A stretch of DNA of 43,978 nt from assembly GCA_035535195.1 (NCBI GenBank), contig DATLQK010000068.1, positions 1-43,978 on the forward strand, in the 5' to 3' direction. The position numbers and the translations under genes were made by a program. Shown here one piece after another: positions 30,353-38,857 of this stretch. The stretch is from JACDAN01 sp035535195 (GTDB lineage: Bacteria; Actinomycetota; Thermoleophilia; Gaiellales; Gaiellaceae). Position 1 is the first letter of the stretch. Each line of letters starts with the position of its first letter. The notes beneath the pieces are model-generated. The model searched no databases. It was not told where the DNA came from and saw nothing but the letters and a program-made list of their open reading frames with translations.

Positions 30353-31557
30353 CCACGTCCGGCGTAGATTCCGAGCCCCGTCGCGGGATCGAAGAAGTGG
30401 AGCCGGTCTGCGGCGGCCAGCAGCTCGATCCGATCGCCCTCGCGGACGCGTGTTCCTCGGGTGAGGCGTGCGATGAAGAGGCTCCCTCGCCGGCGCGCCT
30501 GCTCGGCGGTCGCCTCGATTGCCTCGCGCCCGACGGCGGCCTCCACGTCCTTGCCCCGGACGGGCGGCGCGGCGACACCGAAGTGGACGTAGACCTCGGA
30601 GCCCATGTCCTCGCGGATGTCGGCGACGGCGGAGATGCGGCCGGCGCCGGCCGCCCCGTCGCCCTGTGAGGCGTCCTCGAAGTCCTCTGGCCGGATCCCG
30701 AGGATGACGCGCTTCCCCTCGAAGGTCCGCAGGGCCGGACGGTGCTCGAGGATCTCGTCGGCCACTCTGAGCCGGTGCTCGCCGAATCTCGCCTCGAGGC
30801 CGCCGTTCGCCGCGACGAGGTCGGCGCCGACCAGGTTCATCGGCGGCGAGCCGATGAACTCGGCGACGAACAGGTTCACCGGCTCGTCGTAGAGCAGCTG
30901 GGGCACGTCGAGTTGCTGCAGAACGCCGTCACGCATCACGGCGACGCGGTCGCCAAGGGTCAGCGCCTCGGTCTGGTCGTGCGTCACGTAGATCGTCGTC
31001 ACCTCGAGGTCGCGCTGGATCCGGGCGATCTCGGCCCGCATCTCCACACGGAGCTTCGCGTCGAGGTTCGAGAGCGGCTCGTCCATCAGGAAAGCCTGGG
31101 GCTCGCGGACGATCGCTCGACCCATCGCGACGCGTTGGCGTTGCCCGCCGGAGAGGGTCCGCGGGCGCTTGCCGAGCACCTCGGAGAGCCCGAGAACGCG
31201 GGCGGCATCCTTCACGCGGCGGTCGATCTCCGCCCGCGGCAGCTTCCTGAGCTTCAAGCCGAACGCCATGTTCTTGTAGGCGGACATGTGCGGGTAGAGG
31301 GCGTAGTTCTGGAACACCATCGCCACGTCGCGGTTCTTCGGCGGGAGGTCGTTCACGACCCGGCCGCCGATCCGCACTTCGCCCGAGGTAATCGGCTCGA
31401 GACCCGCGACCATGCGCAGTGCAGTCGTCTTCCCGCAGCCCGAGGGCCCGACGAGCACGGTGAACTCCCCGTCGGGGATCTGCAGGTCGAGCTCCTTCAC
31501 CGCGCGTGTTCCGTCCCCGTACACCTTGGTCAGCTGGTGGAGCTCGATCTCCGCCAT
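30349..31557 (-). CDS. ABC transporter ATPase, UgpC/MsmK/MalK type
   Basis: A 402-residue ATPase of sugar importers. Walker A is GPSGCGKTT (about 38-46), the Q-loop is VFQNYALYPHMS, the signature is LSGGQRQRVAMGRAIV, Walker B is AFLMDEPLSNLD and the H-loop is THDQTEALTLGD. A C-terminal OB/TOBE regulatory region (about 240-400) holds IGSPPMNLVGA and LGIRPEDFEDA. It is transcribed away from the two permease genes at 31608-33445 and probably powers them. One such ATPase often serves several importers. Confidence 0.92.
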   Translation of the reverse strand: MAEIELHQLTKVYGDGTRAVKELDLQIPDGEFTVLVGPSGCGKTTALRMVAGLEPITSGEVRIGGRVVNDLPPKNRDVAMVFQNYALYPHMSAYKNMAFGLKLRKLPRAEIDRRVKDAARVLGLSEVLGKRPRTLSGGQRQRVAMGRAIVREPQAFLMDEPLSNLDAKLRVEMRAEIARIQRDLEVTTIYVTHDQTEALTLGDRVAVMRDGVLQQLDVPQLLYDEPVNLFVAEFIGSPPMNLVGADLVAANGGLEARFGEHRLRVADEILEHRPALRTFEGKRVILGIRPEDFEDASQGDGAAGAGRISAVADIREDMGSEVYVHFGVAAPPVRGKDVEAAVGREAIEATAEQARRRGSLFIARLTRGTRVREGDRIELLAAADRLHFFDPATGLGIYAGRG

Positions 31558-31607
31558 GGCGGTCGATAACGATACTCCGGTGCTCCGCCGTTTACGATCG
31601 GGGCGCT

Positions 31608-32612
31608 TTGGCAGCGGAGACGGTTCGCCGGCGCAGGCAGGACGTCTTCGAGGAGCAGCGATTCCTCGGAACCCTTCTGATCGCCCCGGCGGTCATCTTC
31701 ATCATCGTTCTGGTCGGGGCCCCGCTCGTCCTCGCGATCTACCTGAGCCTCACGGACGCGACCGCCGGGTCGCTGACCGGAGAGTTCGTGGGCTTTCGGA
31801 ACTACCTCGACGCGTGGGAGAGCGAGAACTTCCGTCGGGCCCTGCGGAACACCGTGCTCTTCACCATCGTCTCGCAGCTGATCGTCGTCGTCGGTGCCGG
31901 GCTGCTCGCGCACGCGCTCGTCCGGGACTTCCGCGGGAAGTGGTTCTTCCGGTTCCTGGTCATCCTGCCCTGGGCGACGCCGGTCGCTCTCAGCACCGTC
32001 GCCTTCCTGTGGATCCTGCACCCGCTCTACAGCGTCCCCAACTGGACGCTGACACACGACATCCTTCCGGGGAGCCACGCCTTCTTCCCGTACAAGGCCG
32101 TCAACTGGGCGTTCGCGCGCGAATTCTGGCCGGACGCGATCCAGATCTCGCCGATCGAACCGATCGACCCGCCACAGTGGCTGGGAGAGCCCAACCTGGC
32201 GATGGCCGCGATCATCTTCGTCCACGCGTGGCGGATCCTCCCGTTCGCGACCGTGATCTTCATTGCCGGCCTCGCCTCGATGCCGCCCGAGATCGACGAC
32301 GCGGCGCTCGTGGACGGCGCGACCGGCTTGAAGAAGTTCTGGTACGTGACGCTGCCGCTGCAGCTCCCGATCGCGACCGTCGCGGTGTTGTTCGGCATCG
32401 TCTTCACCGCCACCGACATGACCGTCGTCTACGTGCTCACGCACGGCGGTCCGTTCAACAGCACGCACGTGCTGACCACCTGGGCCTTCGACACCGGCAT
32501 CAACGGCGGCGCGCTGGGTGAAGGCGCCGCGATCTCGCTCTACCTCTTGCCCGCACTCGCGCTGATCGCGATCCTCATGCTGCGCTTCGCCCGGCGGGTG
32601 GAAGTCACGTGA
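31608..32612 (+). CDS. ABC sugar permease, MalF/UgpA type
   Basis: About 334 residues with six or more helices. The EAA loop that docks the ATPase is PEIDDAALVDGATGLKKFWY followed by VTLPLQLP. The N-terminal basic stretch ETVRRRRQDVFEEQR precedes the first helix (FLGTLLIAPAVIFIIVLVG). The TTG start is the first start after the divergent ATPase gene, 50 bp away. A roughly 55-residue insertion between helices (TLTHDILPGSHAFFPYKAVN through QWLGEPNL) is longer than in many relatives. It forms a heterodimer with the following permease. Confidence 0.9.
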   Translation: MAAETVRRRRQDVFEEQRFLGTLLIAPAVIFIIVLVGAPLVLAIYLSLTDATAGSLTGEFVGFRNYLDAWESENFRRALRNTVLFTIVSQLIVVVGAGLLAHALVRDFRGKWFFRFLVILPWATPVALSTVAFLWILHPLYSVPNWTLTHDILPGSHAFFPYKAVNWAFAREFWPDAIQISPIEPIDPPQWLGEPNLAMAAIIFVHAWRILPFATVIFIAGLASMPPEIDDAALVDGATGLKKFWYVTLPLQLPIATVAVLFGIVFTATDMTVVYVLTHGGPFNSTHVLTTWAFDTGINGGALGEGAAISLYLLPALALIAILMLRFARRVEVT

Positions 32613-33445
32613 ACCGCCGCCGCGAGACGCTGACGAGCTACCTCGTCGTGGCGCCGTTCGCGATCGTCCTCGCCTTCCCCTTCTACTGGATGCTGATGAC
32701 CGCGCTGCGCGCCGACAACGACCTCTACAACGTGGACGTCGTCCCGTACAAGTTCAACGCGGGCTCTCCGACGAGCGCGAACTTTCGGTTCCTCTTCGAG
32801 CAGACCGAATACGGCCGGTGGCTTGCCAACACGGCGCTTGTCGGCGTCGCCGTGGTCGCGATCACCCTCGTGCTCTCGCTGCCGGCGGCGTATGCGCTCG
32901 CACGTCTGTCGGGCAGCTGGGGCCAGTCGATCGGCGTCGCGATCTTCCTCACCTACCTCGTCCCTCCGACGCTGCTCTTCCTGCCGCTGAACAGGGTCGT
33001 CGCCGAGCTCGATCTCCACGACCGGCTCTGGTCGCTCGTCCTGGTCTACCCGTCGTTCACCGTCCCCTTCTCGACGTGGCTCCTGATGGGGTTCTTCAAG
33101 ACGATCCCGGCCGAGCTCGAGGACGCGGCCCTCGTGGACGGCGCCTCGCGGATCGGAGCCCTGGTCCGCGTCGTCCTTCCGCTGTCGGTCCCCGGGATCC
33201 TGACCGTCGTGATCTTCTCGTTCTCGCTCGTCGTCAACGAGTTCGTCTACGCGATCACGTTCATCTCGAGCAGCGAAGCGCGAACCGTCTCCGCCGGCGT
33301 GCCGACGGAGCTAATCCGCGGCGACGTCTTCTACTGGGGCGCCTTGATGGCGGCGACGCTGATCCCAGCCATCCCGCTCGCCCTCTTCTACAACGTCTTC
33401 CTGAACAGGTTCATCGCGGGCTTCAGGGGCGGGGCCTTCCGTTGA
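32609..33445 (+). CDS. ABC sugar permease, MalG/UgpE type
   Basis: A 278-residue permease with six helices: SYLVVAPFAIVLAFPFYWML first, then the EAA loop PAELEDAALVDGASRIGALV with RVVLPLSVPG, and the C-terminal FIAGFRGGAFR. It overlaps the upstream permease stop as GTGA, consistent with equimolar synthesis. With that partner, the ATPase and the binding protein it completes a CUT1-type importer. The substrate is not readable from the permeases. Confidence 0.92.
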   Translation: MNRRRETLTSYLVVAPFAIVLAFPFYWMLMTALRADNDLYNVDVVPYKFNAGSPTSANFRFLFEQTEYGRWLANTALVGVAVVAITLVLSLPAAYALARLSGSWGQSIGVAIFLTYLVPPTLLFLPLNRVVAELDLHDRLWSLVLVYPSFTVPFSTWLLMGFFKTIPAELEDAALVDGASRIGALVRVVLPLSVPGILTVVIFSFSLVVNEFVYAITFISSSEARTVSAGVPTELIRGDVFYWGALMAATLIPAIPLALFYNVFLNRFIAGFRGGAFR

Positions 33446-33488
33446 CGCCAAGTTCCGAAAAGTACGAGAATGCCGCGAACCCAGGAAA

Positions 33489-33497
33489 AGGAGGTGA
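33489..33497 (+). promoter_or_regulatory. Near-perfect Shine-Dalgarno of the binding protein gene
   Basis: AGGAGGTGA sits with optimal spacing before the GTG at 33503 and decides that start over an upstream ATG at 33470. It is by far the strongest ribosome site in this transporter cluster, in line with the high levels usual for binding proteins. Confidence 0.88.
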
Positions 33498-33502
33498 GAT
33501 CA

Positions 33503-34900
33503 GTGAAGGACCGTCGTGAGCGAGTCGAGATCACGAAGGTCCACGACGAGCTCACGAGACGCGAGCTGATCCGCCGCGCAGGTATCGGCGCCATCGTGCT
33601 CGTCTACGGAGGCAGCGGCGTAAAGACGGCCGTCGCCGGCGTGCCGAAGTACCGGCACAAGGAGCTGGCGGGAACCCTCCGGATCATGCAGTGGAGCCAC
33701 TTCGTCCCTGCCTACGACCGCTGGTTCGACAACGTCTACGTCAAGCGGTGGGGCCAGGCGAACGACACCGAGGTCAAGGTCGACCACGTGAACCTGGCCG
33801 AGCTGCCGTCGAGAGCGGCGGCGGAGGTCGCGGCCCGTAGCGGCCACGATCTGTTCCAGTTCCTCGCGCCGCCGGCGCAGCACGAGGACAACGTGATCGC
33901 GCTGAACGACGTCGTGCAGCAGGTCCAGAGGAAGGTCGGCAAGATCAGCGCCGTCGGCCGCAAGAGCACCTACAACCCGCGGACGAAGAAGTACTTCGCC
34001 TTCGCGGACAACTACGTCCCGGATCCGATCCACTACCGGACGGATTACTGGGGCGAAACCGGCCTCAAGCCGACGAGCTGGGAGAACATCCGCAAGGCCG
34101 CTCCCAAGTTGAAGGCGATCGGTCACCCCATCGGGATCGGGATGTCGAACGAGCTCGACTCGAACATGGCCCTGATCGCGCTGCTCCAGAACTACGGAGC
34201 CTTCATCCAGAACCGCGAGGGCCGGGTGACGATCAAGAGCAAGGGCACGCTCGAAGCGCTGAAGGTCATGCGCGACATCTACAAGCGCGGAATGACGAGC
34301 GAGGTCTTCGCCTGGACGGCGTCGTCCAACAACGACGCGTTCCTCGCGGGGCGCCTGTCACTGGCGTTGAACGCGATCTCGATCGCGCGCAGCGCCGAGC
34401 TCCGGAACCTTCCGTTCAACCGGAACATCGGCATCCTCCCGATCGCCAAGGGGCCGGCCCCGAGGATGGGGCTCGAACACGTCATGGGCGTCTACGTGAT
34501 CTGGAAGTTCGCCCAGAACAAGAGGGCAGCGAAGAAGTTCCTGGTGGACATCGGCACCAAGTACACCGGGCACTTCCTGAACAGCTACTTCTACAACTTC
34601 CCCGCGTTCCCACGGTCGGTGACGAACATCAGGAAGCGACTGGCCAAGCAAACCGACTATCCGAACGAGTTCACGGGGCGCTACGTCATCCTCGACGACA
34701 TCTCGAGGAAGTGGACGACGAACGTCGGCTATCCGGGCTACTCGAACGCGGCGGTCGACGAGGTCTTCGGCAAGTCCCTGATCCCGCAGATGTTCGCGCG
34801 GGTCGCCAGGGACGACATGACGCCCGACGAAGCGATGCTGGCAGCACACCGCGAGATCTCGTTCATCTTCAACAAGTGGAGGCGGCGGAAGAAGATCTGA
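33503..34900 (+). CDS. Extracellular solute-binding protein, Tat-exported
   Basis: About 465 residues. The N-terminus has a twin-arginine motif (TRRELIRRAG), a hydrophobic segment (IGAIVLVYGGSGV) and a likely cleavage after TAVAG; there is no lipobox Cys, unlike most actinobacterial sugar-binding lipoproteins. The mature part follows the family 1 binding-protein pattern: IMQWSHFVPAYDRWFDN, LPSRAAAEVAARSGHDLFQF, PDPIHYRTDYW, NNDAFLAGRLSLALN and a basic tail (WRRRKK). It delivers substrate to the two permeases before it. The strong ribosome site fixes the start. The ligand is unknown; a carbohydrate is likely. Confidence 0.88.
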   Translation: MKDRRERVEITKVHDELTRRELIRRAGIGAIVLVYGGSGVKTAVAGVPKYRHKELAGTLRIMQWSHFVPAYDRWFDNVYVKRWGQANDTEVKVDHVNLAELPSRAAAEVAARSGHDLFQFLAPPAQHEDNVIALNDVVQQVQRKVGKISAVGRKSTYNPRTKKYFAFADNYVPDPIHYRTDYWGETGLKPTSWENIRKAAPKLKAIGHPIGIGMSNELDSNMALIALLQNYGAFIQNREGRVTIKSKGTLEALKVMRDIYKRGMTSEVFAWTASSNNDAFLAGRLSLALNAISIARSAELRNLPFNRNIGILPIAKGPAPRMGLEHVMGVYVIWKFAQNKRAAKKFLVDIGTKYTGHFLNSYFYNFPAFPRSVTNIRKRLAKQTDYPNEFTGRYVILDDISRKWTTNVGYPGYSNAAVDEVFGKSLIPQMFARVARDDMTPDEAMLAAHREISFIFNKWRRRKKI

Positions 34901-34912
34901 CGCACAGCGCGG

Positions 34913-34930
34913 GGCCGCCTCCGGGCGGCC
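34913..34930. terminator. Bidirectional hairpin between convergent genes
   Basis: GGCCGCC and GGCGGCC form a perfect 7-bp stem around a TCCG loop, placed between the ends of the binding-protein gene and the nuclease-family gene (36 nt apart). It has no T-tract, as is common in very GC-rich actinobacteria, and probably serves both strands. Confidence 0.7.
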
Positions 34931-34935
34931 TCCGC

Positions 34936-35439
34936 CTAGTTCACGTCTTCGTCGCCGCCGACGGCGAACTGATCCGGCGAGACGTCGTCGAGGAACTTCC
35001 GGAACTCGTCGACGACCTCCTCGTCGTTGGGCTCCTCGCCCTCGAACTCGATCGCCGACTCTTCGATCACGTGCTCGGCGGCGTAGATCGGGACCTCGGA
35101 GCGGACCGCGATCGCGATGGCGTCCGACGGCCGCGAGTCGATCTCGAGCTCGGAGCCGTTCTGCTGAACCGTGATGCTCGCGTAGAAGGTGTTGTCGCGC
35201 AGTTCCGTGACGGTGATGCGGAGGACCTCTGCATCGAGCTGCTCGAGCATGTCCGTCAGCAGGTCGTGGGTCATCGGGCGCGGGGTGGAGGCGCCCTGGA
35301 GCTTCATCAGGATCGCGGCCGCCTCGGCATGGCCGATCCAGATCGGTAGGAACCGATTCCCGTCGGCAGTCTTGAGGAGGACGATCGGCTGCTTGCCGAC
35401 GAGATCGAAGCTGACCCCATAGATAACCATCTCGTACAT
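34936..35439 (-). CDS. Bifunctional nuclease (BFN/DUF151) domain protein
   Basis: A 167-residue cytosolic protein. The BFN pattern is visible: VYEMVIYGVSFD-like start, QPIVLLKTADGNRFLPIWIG, EAAAILMKLQG, RPMTHDLLTDMLEQL, the VTELRDNTFYASITV strand pair and SRPSDAIAIAVRSEVPIY. The C-terminal 45 residues are strongly acidic (EFEGEEPNDEEVVDEF). The plant homologue has nuclease activity; the bacterial role is uncertain. AGGGGAGG lies a few bases before the ATG. It is divergent from tRNA-Ile. Confidence 0.9.
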   Translation of the reverse strand: MYEMVIYGVSFDLVGKQPIVLLKTADGNRFLPIWIGHAEAAAILMKLQGASTPRPMTHDLLTDMLEQLDAEVLRITVTELRDNTFYASITVQQNGSELEIDSRPSDAIAIAVRSEVPIYAAEHVIEESAIEFEGEEPNDEEVVDEFRKFLDDVSPDQFAVGGDEDVN

Positions 35440-35506
35440 GGGCGACCTCCCCTGATGTTAGCGCCGGGCTCGATTCGCAAACCGTTCGCTACCATCGTGC
35501 CGCTGC

Positions 35507-35670
<164 letters not shown>

Positions 35671-35715
35671 CACCAAGCTCGCCCCGGCACAATCCTCGCC
35701 CCTGCAGGGCTCCGA

Positions 35716-35964
35716 CTAGTGCAGCCGCACGGTGTTCCGCAGGTAATCCGCCACGGCCAGCAGAAACGCCTGATCCTGCGCGAGCTCGGCCACGGTGCCC
35801 TTCGTGTGGTCGTCGAGCTCCTCGTCGTGGCGAAGCTCGGTCAGGAAAGGCTCGAGCTTGCCCTCTTGCGAGAGGACGGCCATCCGGAGGAAGAGGGCGC
35901 GCGCGTCCTCGTCCTGGGAGATGGCTTCGAGCCACTCGATGTCCTGCTGGTACAGACCGAGCAT
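35716..35964 (-). CDS. Small acidic helical protein of unknown function
   Basis: An 82-residue soluble protein predicted to be all helix: LGLYQQDIEWLEAISQDEDA, RALFLRMAVLSQEGKL, ELRHDEELDDHTKG and a final FLLAVADYLRNTVRLH. I do not recognise a family. The balanced amphipathic composition and high GC at third positions indicate real coding. It follows parB by 41 nt on the same strand and may share its transcript. No Shine-Dalgarno is evident. Confidence 0.62.
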   Translation of the reverse strand: MLGLYQQDIEWLEAISQDEDARALFLRMAVLSQEGKLEPFLTELRHDEELDDHTKGTVAELAQDQAFLLAVADYLRNTVRLH

Positions 35965-36005
35965 CAGGACCCAAACGGCCGAGCTTGCCCGCTGGGTACG
36001 GGTGT

Positions 36006-36860
36006 CTACGCCGTGGCCGCTTTTTCGAGAGCTTCAGCCAACTCCGCGAGCTCGACCTCGTCGGCGAACTCGATCTCGAGCCGCCCGCCGCGGATCCGCG
36101 CGGCGCGTCCCGTCAGCCGCTCCGCCGCGACCTTGACCCGGTCGGCGAGCAGGGGATCGAGCGGCGCCGCCGCCTTGCGCGGTTTGCGTCTCGCGCCCGA
36201 CCAGCGGGCCGCCCGTTCGGCCTCGCGGACCGACAGCCCGCGGCGGACGATCTCGCGCGCGAGCCGACGCCGCCCGTCGTGGTCGGGAACGGCGAGGACG
36301 GCGCGGGCGTGTCCCTCGGTCAGCTCGCCGCGCTCCAACATCGCGAGGACGTCCTCGGGGAGGTCGAGCAGGCGCATCCGGTTCGAGACCGCCGGCTTCG
36401 ACCGGCCCACGCGCTCCGCGATCTCGCCCAGGCCGAGGCTGAACTCGTCGACGAGCAGCGCGTACGCGCGCGCCTCCTCGACGGGCGTCAGCTGTTCCCG
36501 CGCCACGTTCTCCACCAGCCCGAGGAGGAGGGCGTCGCGGTCGCCCGTCTCCCGGACGAGGGCGGGGATCGTCTCGAGCCCCGCCTCACGGGCAGCGCGC
36601 CAGCGTCGCTCGCCCGCGATCAGCTCGTAGCCACCCGCTGCACGTGACCGGACGACGACCGGCTGGACGAGGCCCTGGGAGCGCACCGACTCGGCGAGGG
36701 CGGCGGTCGTCTCGTGGTCGAAGCGCCGCCGCGGCTGTTTCGGATTCGGGTGGACGTGGTCGACGGGAAGCTGCGCGAGCTCGGTCGCCGGCGCGCCGCC
36801 GATCAGGACCTCGAGCCCGCGGCCGAGGCCGCGCCGGGCCGGGCTAGTTCCGCTCGACAA
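36006..36860 (-). CDS. parB: Chromosome partitioning protein ParB
   Basis: ParB binds parS sites near the origin, spreads as a CTP-dependent clamp and loads SMC. It is about 284 residues. The N-terminal GLGRGLEVLIG (ParA-contact peptide) comes first, then PNPKQPRRRFDHET, the CTPase motifs ELIAGERRWRAAREAG and LVENVAREQLTPVEEARAY, the helix-turn-helix IAERVGRSKPAVSNRMRLL, LERGELTEGHARAVLAV, and a C-terminal dimer domain. A TTG start 17 nt inside the end of parA gives the expected N-terminus. I found no good parS in the window. Confidence 0.95.
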   Translation of the reverse strand: MSSGTSPARRGLGRGLEVLIGGAPATELAQLPVDHVHPNPKQPRRRFDHETTAALAESVRSQGLVQPVVVRSRAAGGYELIAGERRWRAAREAGLETIPALVRETGDRDALLLGLVENVAREQLTPVEEARAYALLVDEFSLGLGEIAERVGRSKPAVSNRMRLLDLPEDVLAMLERGELTEGHARAVLAVPDHDGRRRLAREIVRRGLSVREAERAARWSGARRKPRKAAAPLDPLLADRVKVAAERLTGRAARIRGGRLEIEFADEVELAELAEALEKAATA

Positions 36861-37593
36861 GCTCCATCGCCACCTTCCAGTACGCATCGGCGCCGGCGGA
36901 CCGGCGGTCGTAGGCAATCACGGGGAGGCCGTGGCTGGGCGCCTCGGCGATTCGCACCGACCGCGGCACGTGGGTCTTGAAGAGCAACGGGCCGAAGTGG
37001 CGCTCGAGCTCGGACGAAACGTCGGCGGCAAGGCGAGTCCGGCCATCGACCATCGTCAGGAGCAACCCGGCCAGTGTGAGGCGCGGGTTGAGCCGGGCGC
37101 GGACCGCCTCGATCGAGCCGAGGATCTGCGCGACGCCCTCGAGTGCGTAGTACTCCGCCTGGACCGGGACGAGCACGCGATCGGCGGCGGCAAGCGCATT
37201 GACGGTCAGCGGTCCGAGCGACGGGGGGCAGTCGAGGAACACATAGCGGTACTTGCCGGCGGCCGGCCGGAGCGCGTCGGCCAGGTAGTGCTCGGCGTCC
37301 TGGCGCAGCGCCAGCGAGGCGGCCGCACCGGCGAGGTCCGGCCTCGCCGGGATCAGCTCGAGGTTCTGAAAGCGCGTGCCCGAGGCGAGGTCACTCGCCG
37401 ACGCGCCGTCGAGCAGGTCGAAGCTGGACGTACCGTTTGCGCGCTCGCCGAGGCCGGAGGTGGCATTCGCCTGGGGATCCAGGTCGACGAGCAGCGTCGG
37501 CTCCCCGGCCTCGGCGAGGCAGGCGGCGAGGTTGACGGCGGTCGTCGTCTTACCGACGCCGCCCTTCTGGTTCGCGAGCGCGTAGATGGCCAC
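36844..37593 (-). CDS. parA: Chromosome partitioning ATPase ParA
   Basis: A 249-residue Walker-type ATPase that moves ParB-bound origins along the nucleoid. The deviant Walker A is KGGVGKTT (about 10-17), motif A' is LLVDLDPQANATSGLG, Walker B is YVFLDCPPSLGPLTVNAL, and VPVQAEYYALEGVAQ and FKTHVPRSVRIAEAPSHGLPV are typical of Soj-like ParA. The N-terminus is short, with no DNA-binding extension. The GTG start follows rsmG by 15 nt. Confidence 0.96.
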   Translation of the reverse strand: MAIYALANQKGGVGKTTTAVNLAACLAEAGEPTLLVDLDPQANATSGLGERANGTSSFDLLDGASASDLASGTRFQNLELIPARPDLAGAAASLALRQDAEHYLADALRPAAGKYRYVFLDCPPSLGPLTVNALAAADRVLVPVQAEYYALEGVAQILGSIEAVRARLNPRLTLAGLLLTMVDGRTRLAADVSSELERHFGPLLFKTHVPRSVRIAEAPSHGLPVIAYDRRSAGADAYWKVAMELVERN

Positions 37594-37608
37594 GCACTGT
37601 CAAGCTAC

Positions 37609-38199
37609 TCAGGCCAACGGACGTTTCCGGGCGATTCCCGGGCGTCGTGGAAAGCCGTCCGGGGTCGGCTCGACCTTCGGGATCACGAGCAGGCCCCCAC
37701 GGTTCTCGGGAGTCCCGCCTCCGACCTGCTCCGCCACCCGCGCGACGCGGTGCAGCTCCGCCGAGGGGCCGATCCAGAGCACGACGGCGCCGCCGGGGCG
37801 AACCAGCGGAAGCGTCCACTCGGCCGCCACGGGCGGCGGAGCCAGTGCCTTCGCGACGGCCACCCCGTACATGTCCGTTGGCTGTTCCTCGGCCCGGCCC
37901 CAGATCACCTCGAGGTTGGGGAGGCCCTCCTTCCAGCGCCACAGGAACTCGACCTTGCGCCGCTCGGCTTCAAGCAGCGTCACCTGTCGATCAGGGAGTG
38001 AGGCAGCGAGCGGAATTCCGGGAGCCCCGCCCCCGGAGCCGACGTCGACGATCGCGCCTTCGTACTCGCCCACCACATCGACCCCGCGGAGGCTGTCCTC
38101 TAATAGCACCCGCCGCGCCTCGTCTTTTTCTGCGATCGCCGTCAGCCCTGGCGTATCCAGGACCTGCTCCAGCCAGAGATCAAGAAGCAGGGAGGACAA
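37609..38199 (-). CDS. rsmG: 16S rRNA (guanine-527-N7) methyltransferase
   Basis: RsmG (GidB) methylates G527 of 16S rRNA. The 196-residue product is a little short for the family. It has LTAIAEKDEARRVLLEDSL in place of the common NLT..HxxDSL lead, then motif I IVDVGSGGGAPGIPLA (about 50-65), LLEAERRKVEFL, and VAVAKALAPPPVAAEW with LVRPGGAVVLW. The TTG start overlaps jag by 20 nt; no better start exists before the conserved region. The order jag-rsmG-parA-parB is standard near actinobacterial origins. Confidence 0.93.
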   Translation of the reverse strand: MSSLLLDLWLEQVLDTPGLTAIAEKDEARRVLLEDSLRGVDVVGEYEGAIVDVGSGGGAPGIPLAASLPDRQVTLLEAERRKVEFLWRWKEGLPNLEVIWGRAEEQPTDMYGVAVAKALAPPPVAAEWTLPLVRPGGAVVLWIGPSAELHRVARVAEQVGGGTPENRGGLLVIPKVEPTPDGFPRRPGIARKRPLA

Positions 38200-38857
38200 C
38201 GACGAAGCGGTTCGGCTCCGTGCCCTCGCTCGTCGTCTCGACGCCGTCCCGGCCCTGGAGGCTCAGATGGACGATCTTCCGCTCCACGGCCGTCATCGGC
38301 TCGAGCTCAACGCGCTCGCCGGTCCGCTCGGCCTGCTCTGCGGCGCCGGCGGCAAGGGCCGTCAAGGTCGACTCGCGGCGGGCGCGATACCCGGCGGCGT
38401 CGACGACCACGGATACCCCGGCTCCGTCCCGGGCCAGAATCGCGTTGCAGAGGTACTGGATCGCGTCGATCGTCTGCCCGTGGCGGCCGATCAGCAGGCC
38501 GAGGTCGCGCCCCGCGCACGTCGCGACCAGGGTGTCGCCGTCCTCCACGATCTCCACGCGGCAGGAGATCCCGATCGCGGCGGCGGTGCGGGCGATCACC
38601 TCGCGGACGAGCGCCGCGGGCTCCGACTCGTCGTGCGCCGACGGAGAGGCCGACACGCTGTCGGCCGAGACGGTCGCGACCACACGGGCCGGCGAGTAGC
38701 CGACGCCGAGGATCCCGCGCTCGCCCTCCGCAACGACCTGGAAGCGAACACTGGACTTGTCAATCGCCGGGTCGAGCTTCTCGAGCTCGCGGAGCGCGGC
38801 CCACTTCGCCTCGCCGACGGTCTCACCCTCCGCCTCGACGCGAAGATCCTCACTCAC
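38180..38857 (-). CDS. jag: Jag/KhpB RNA-binding protein (Jag-N, KH, R3H)
   Basis: About 225 residues. The Jag-N domain (1-50) contains VEAEGETVGEAKWAALREL and ILGVGYSPARV, followed by a short linker. The KH-II domain (about 80-150) has the GxxG motif in LLIGRHGQTIDAIQYLCN, and the R3H domain (about 160-222) has MTAVERKIVHLSLQ and PNRFVVVLP. KhpB/Jag proteins bind RNA and affect cell elongation and division in firmicutes. The GTG overlaps the yidC stop as GTGA. Confidence 0.94.
   Translation of the reverse strand: MSEDLRVEAEGETVGEAKWAALRELEKLDPAIDKSSVRFQVVAEGERGILGVGYSPARVVATVSADSVSASPSAHDESEPAALVREVIARTAAAIGISCRVEIVEDGDTLVATCAGRDLGLLIGRHGQTIDAIQYLCNAILARDGAGVSVVVDAAGYRARRESTLTALAAGAAEQAERTGERVELEPMTAVERKIVHLSLQGRDGVETTSEGTEPNRFVVVLPAS

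Noticed and set aside
36006..38200. Search for a parS site in or near parAB
   Set aside because: No near-consensus TGTTTCACGTGAAACA sequence was found by eye; sites may lie outside the window.
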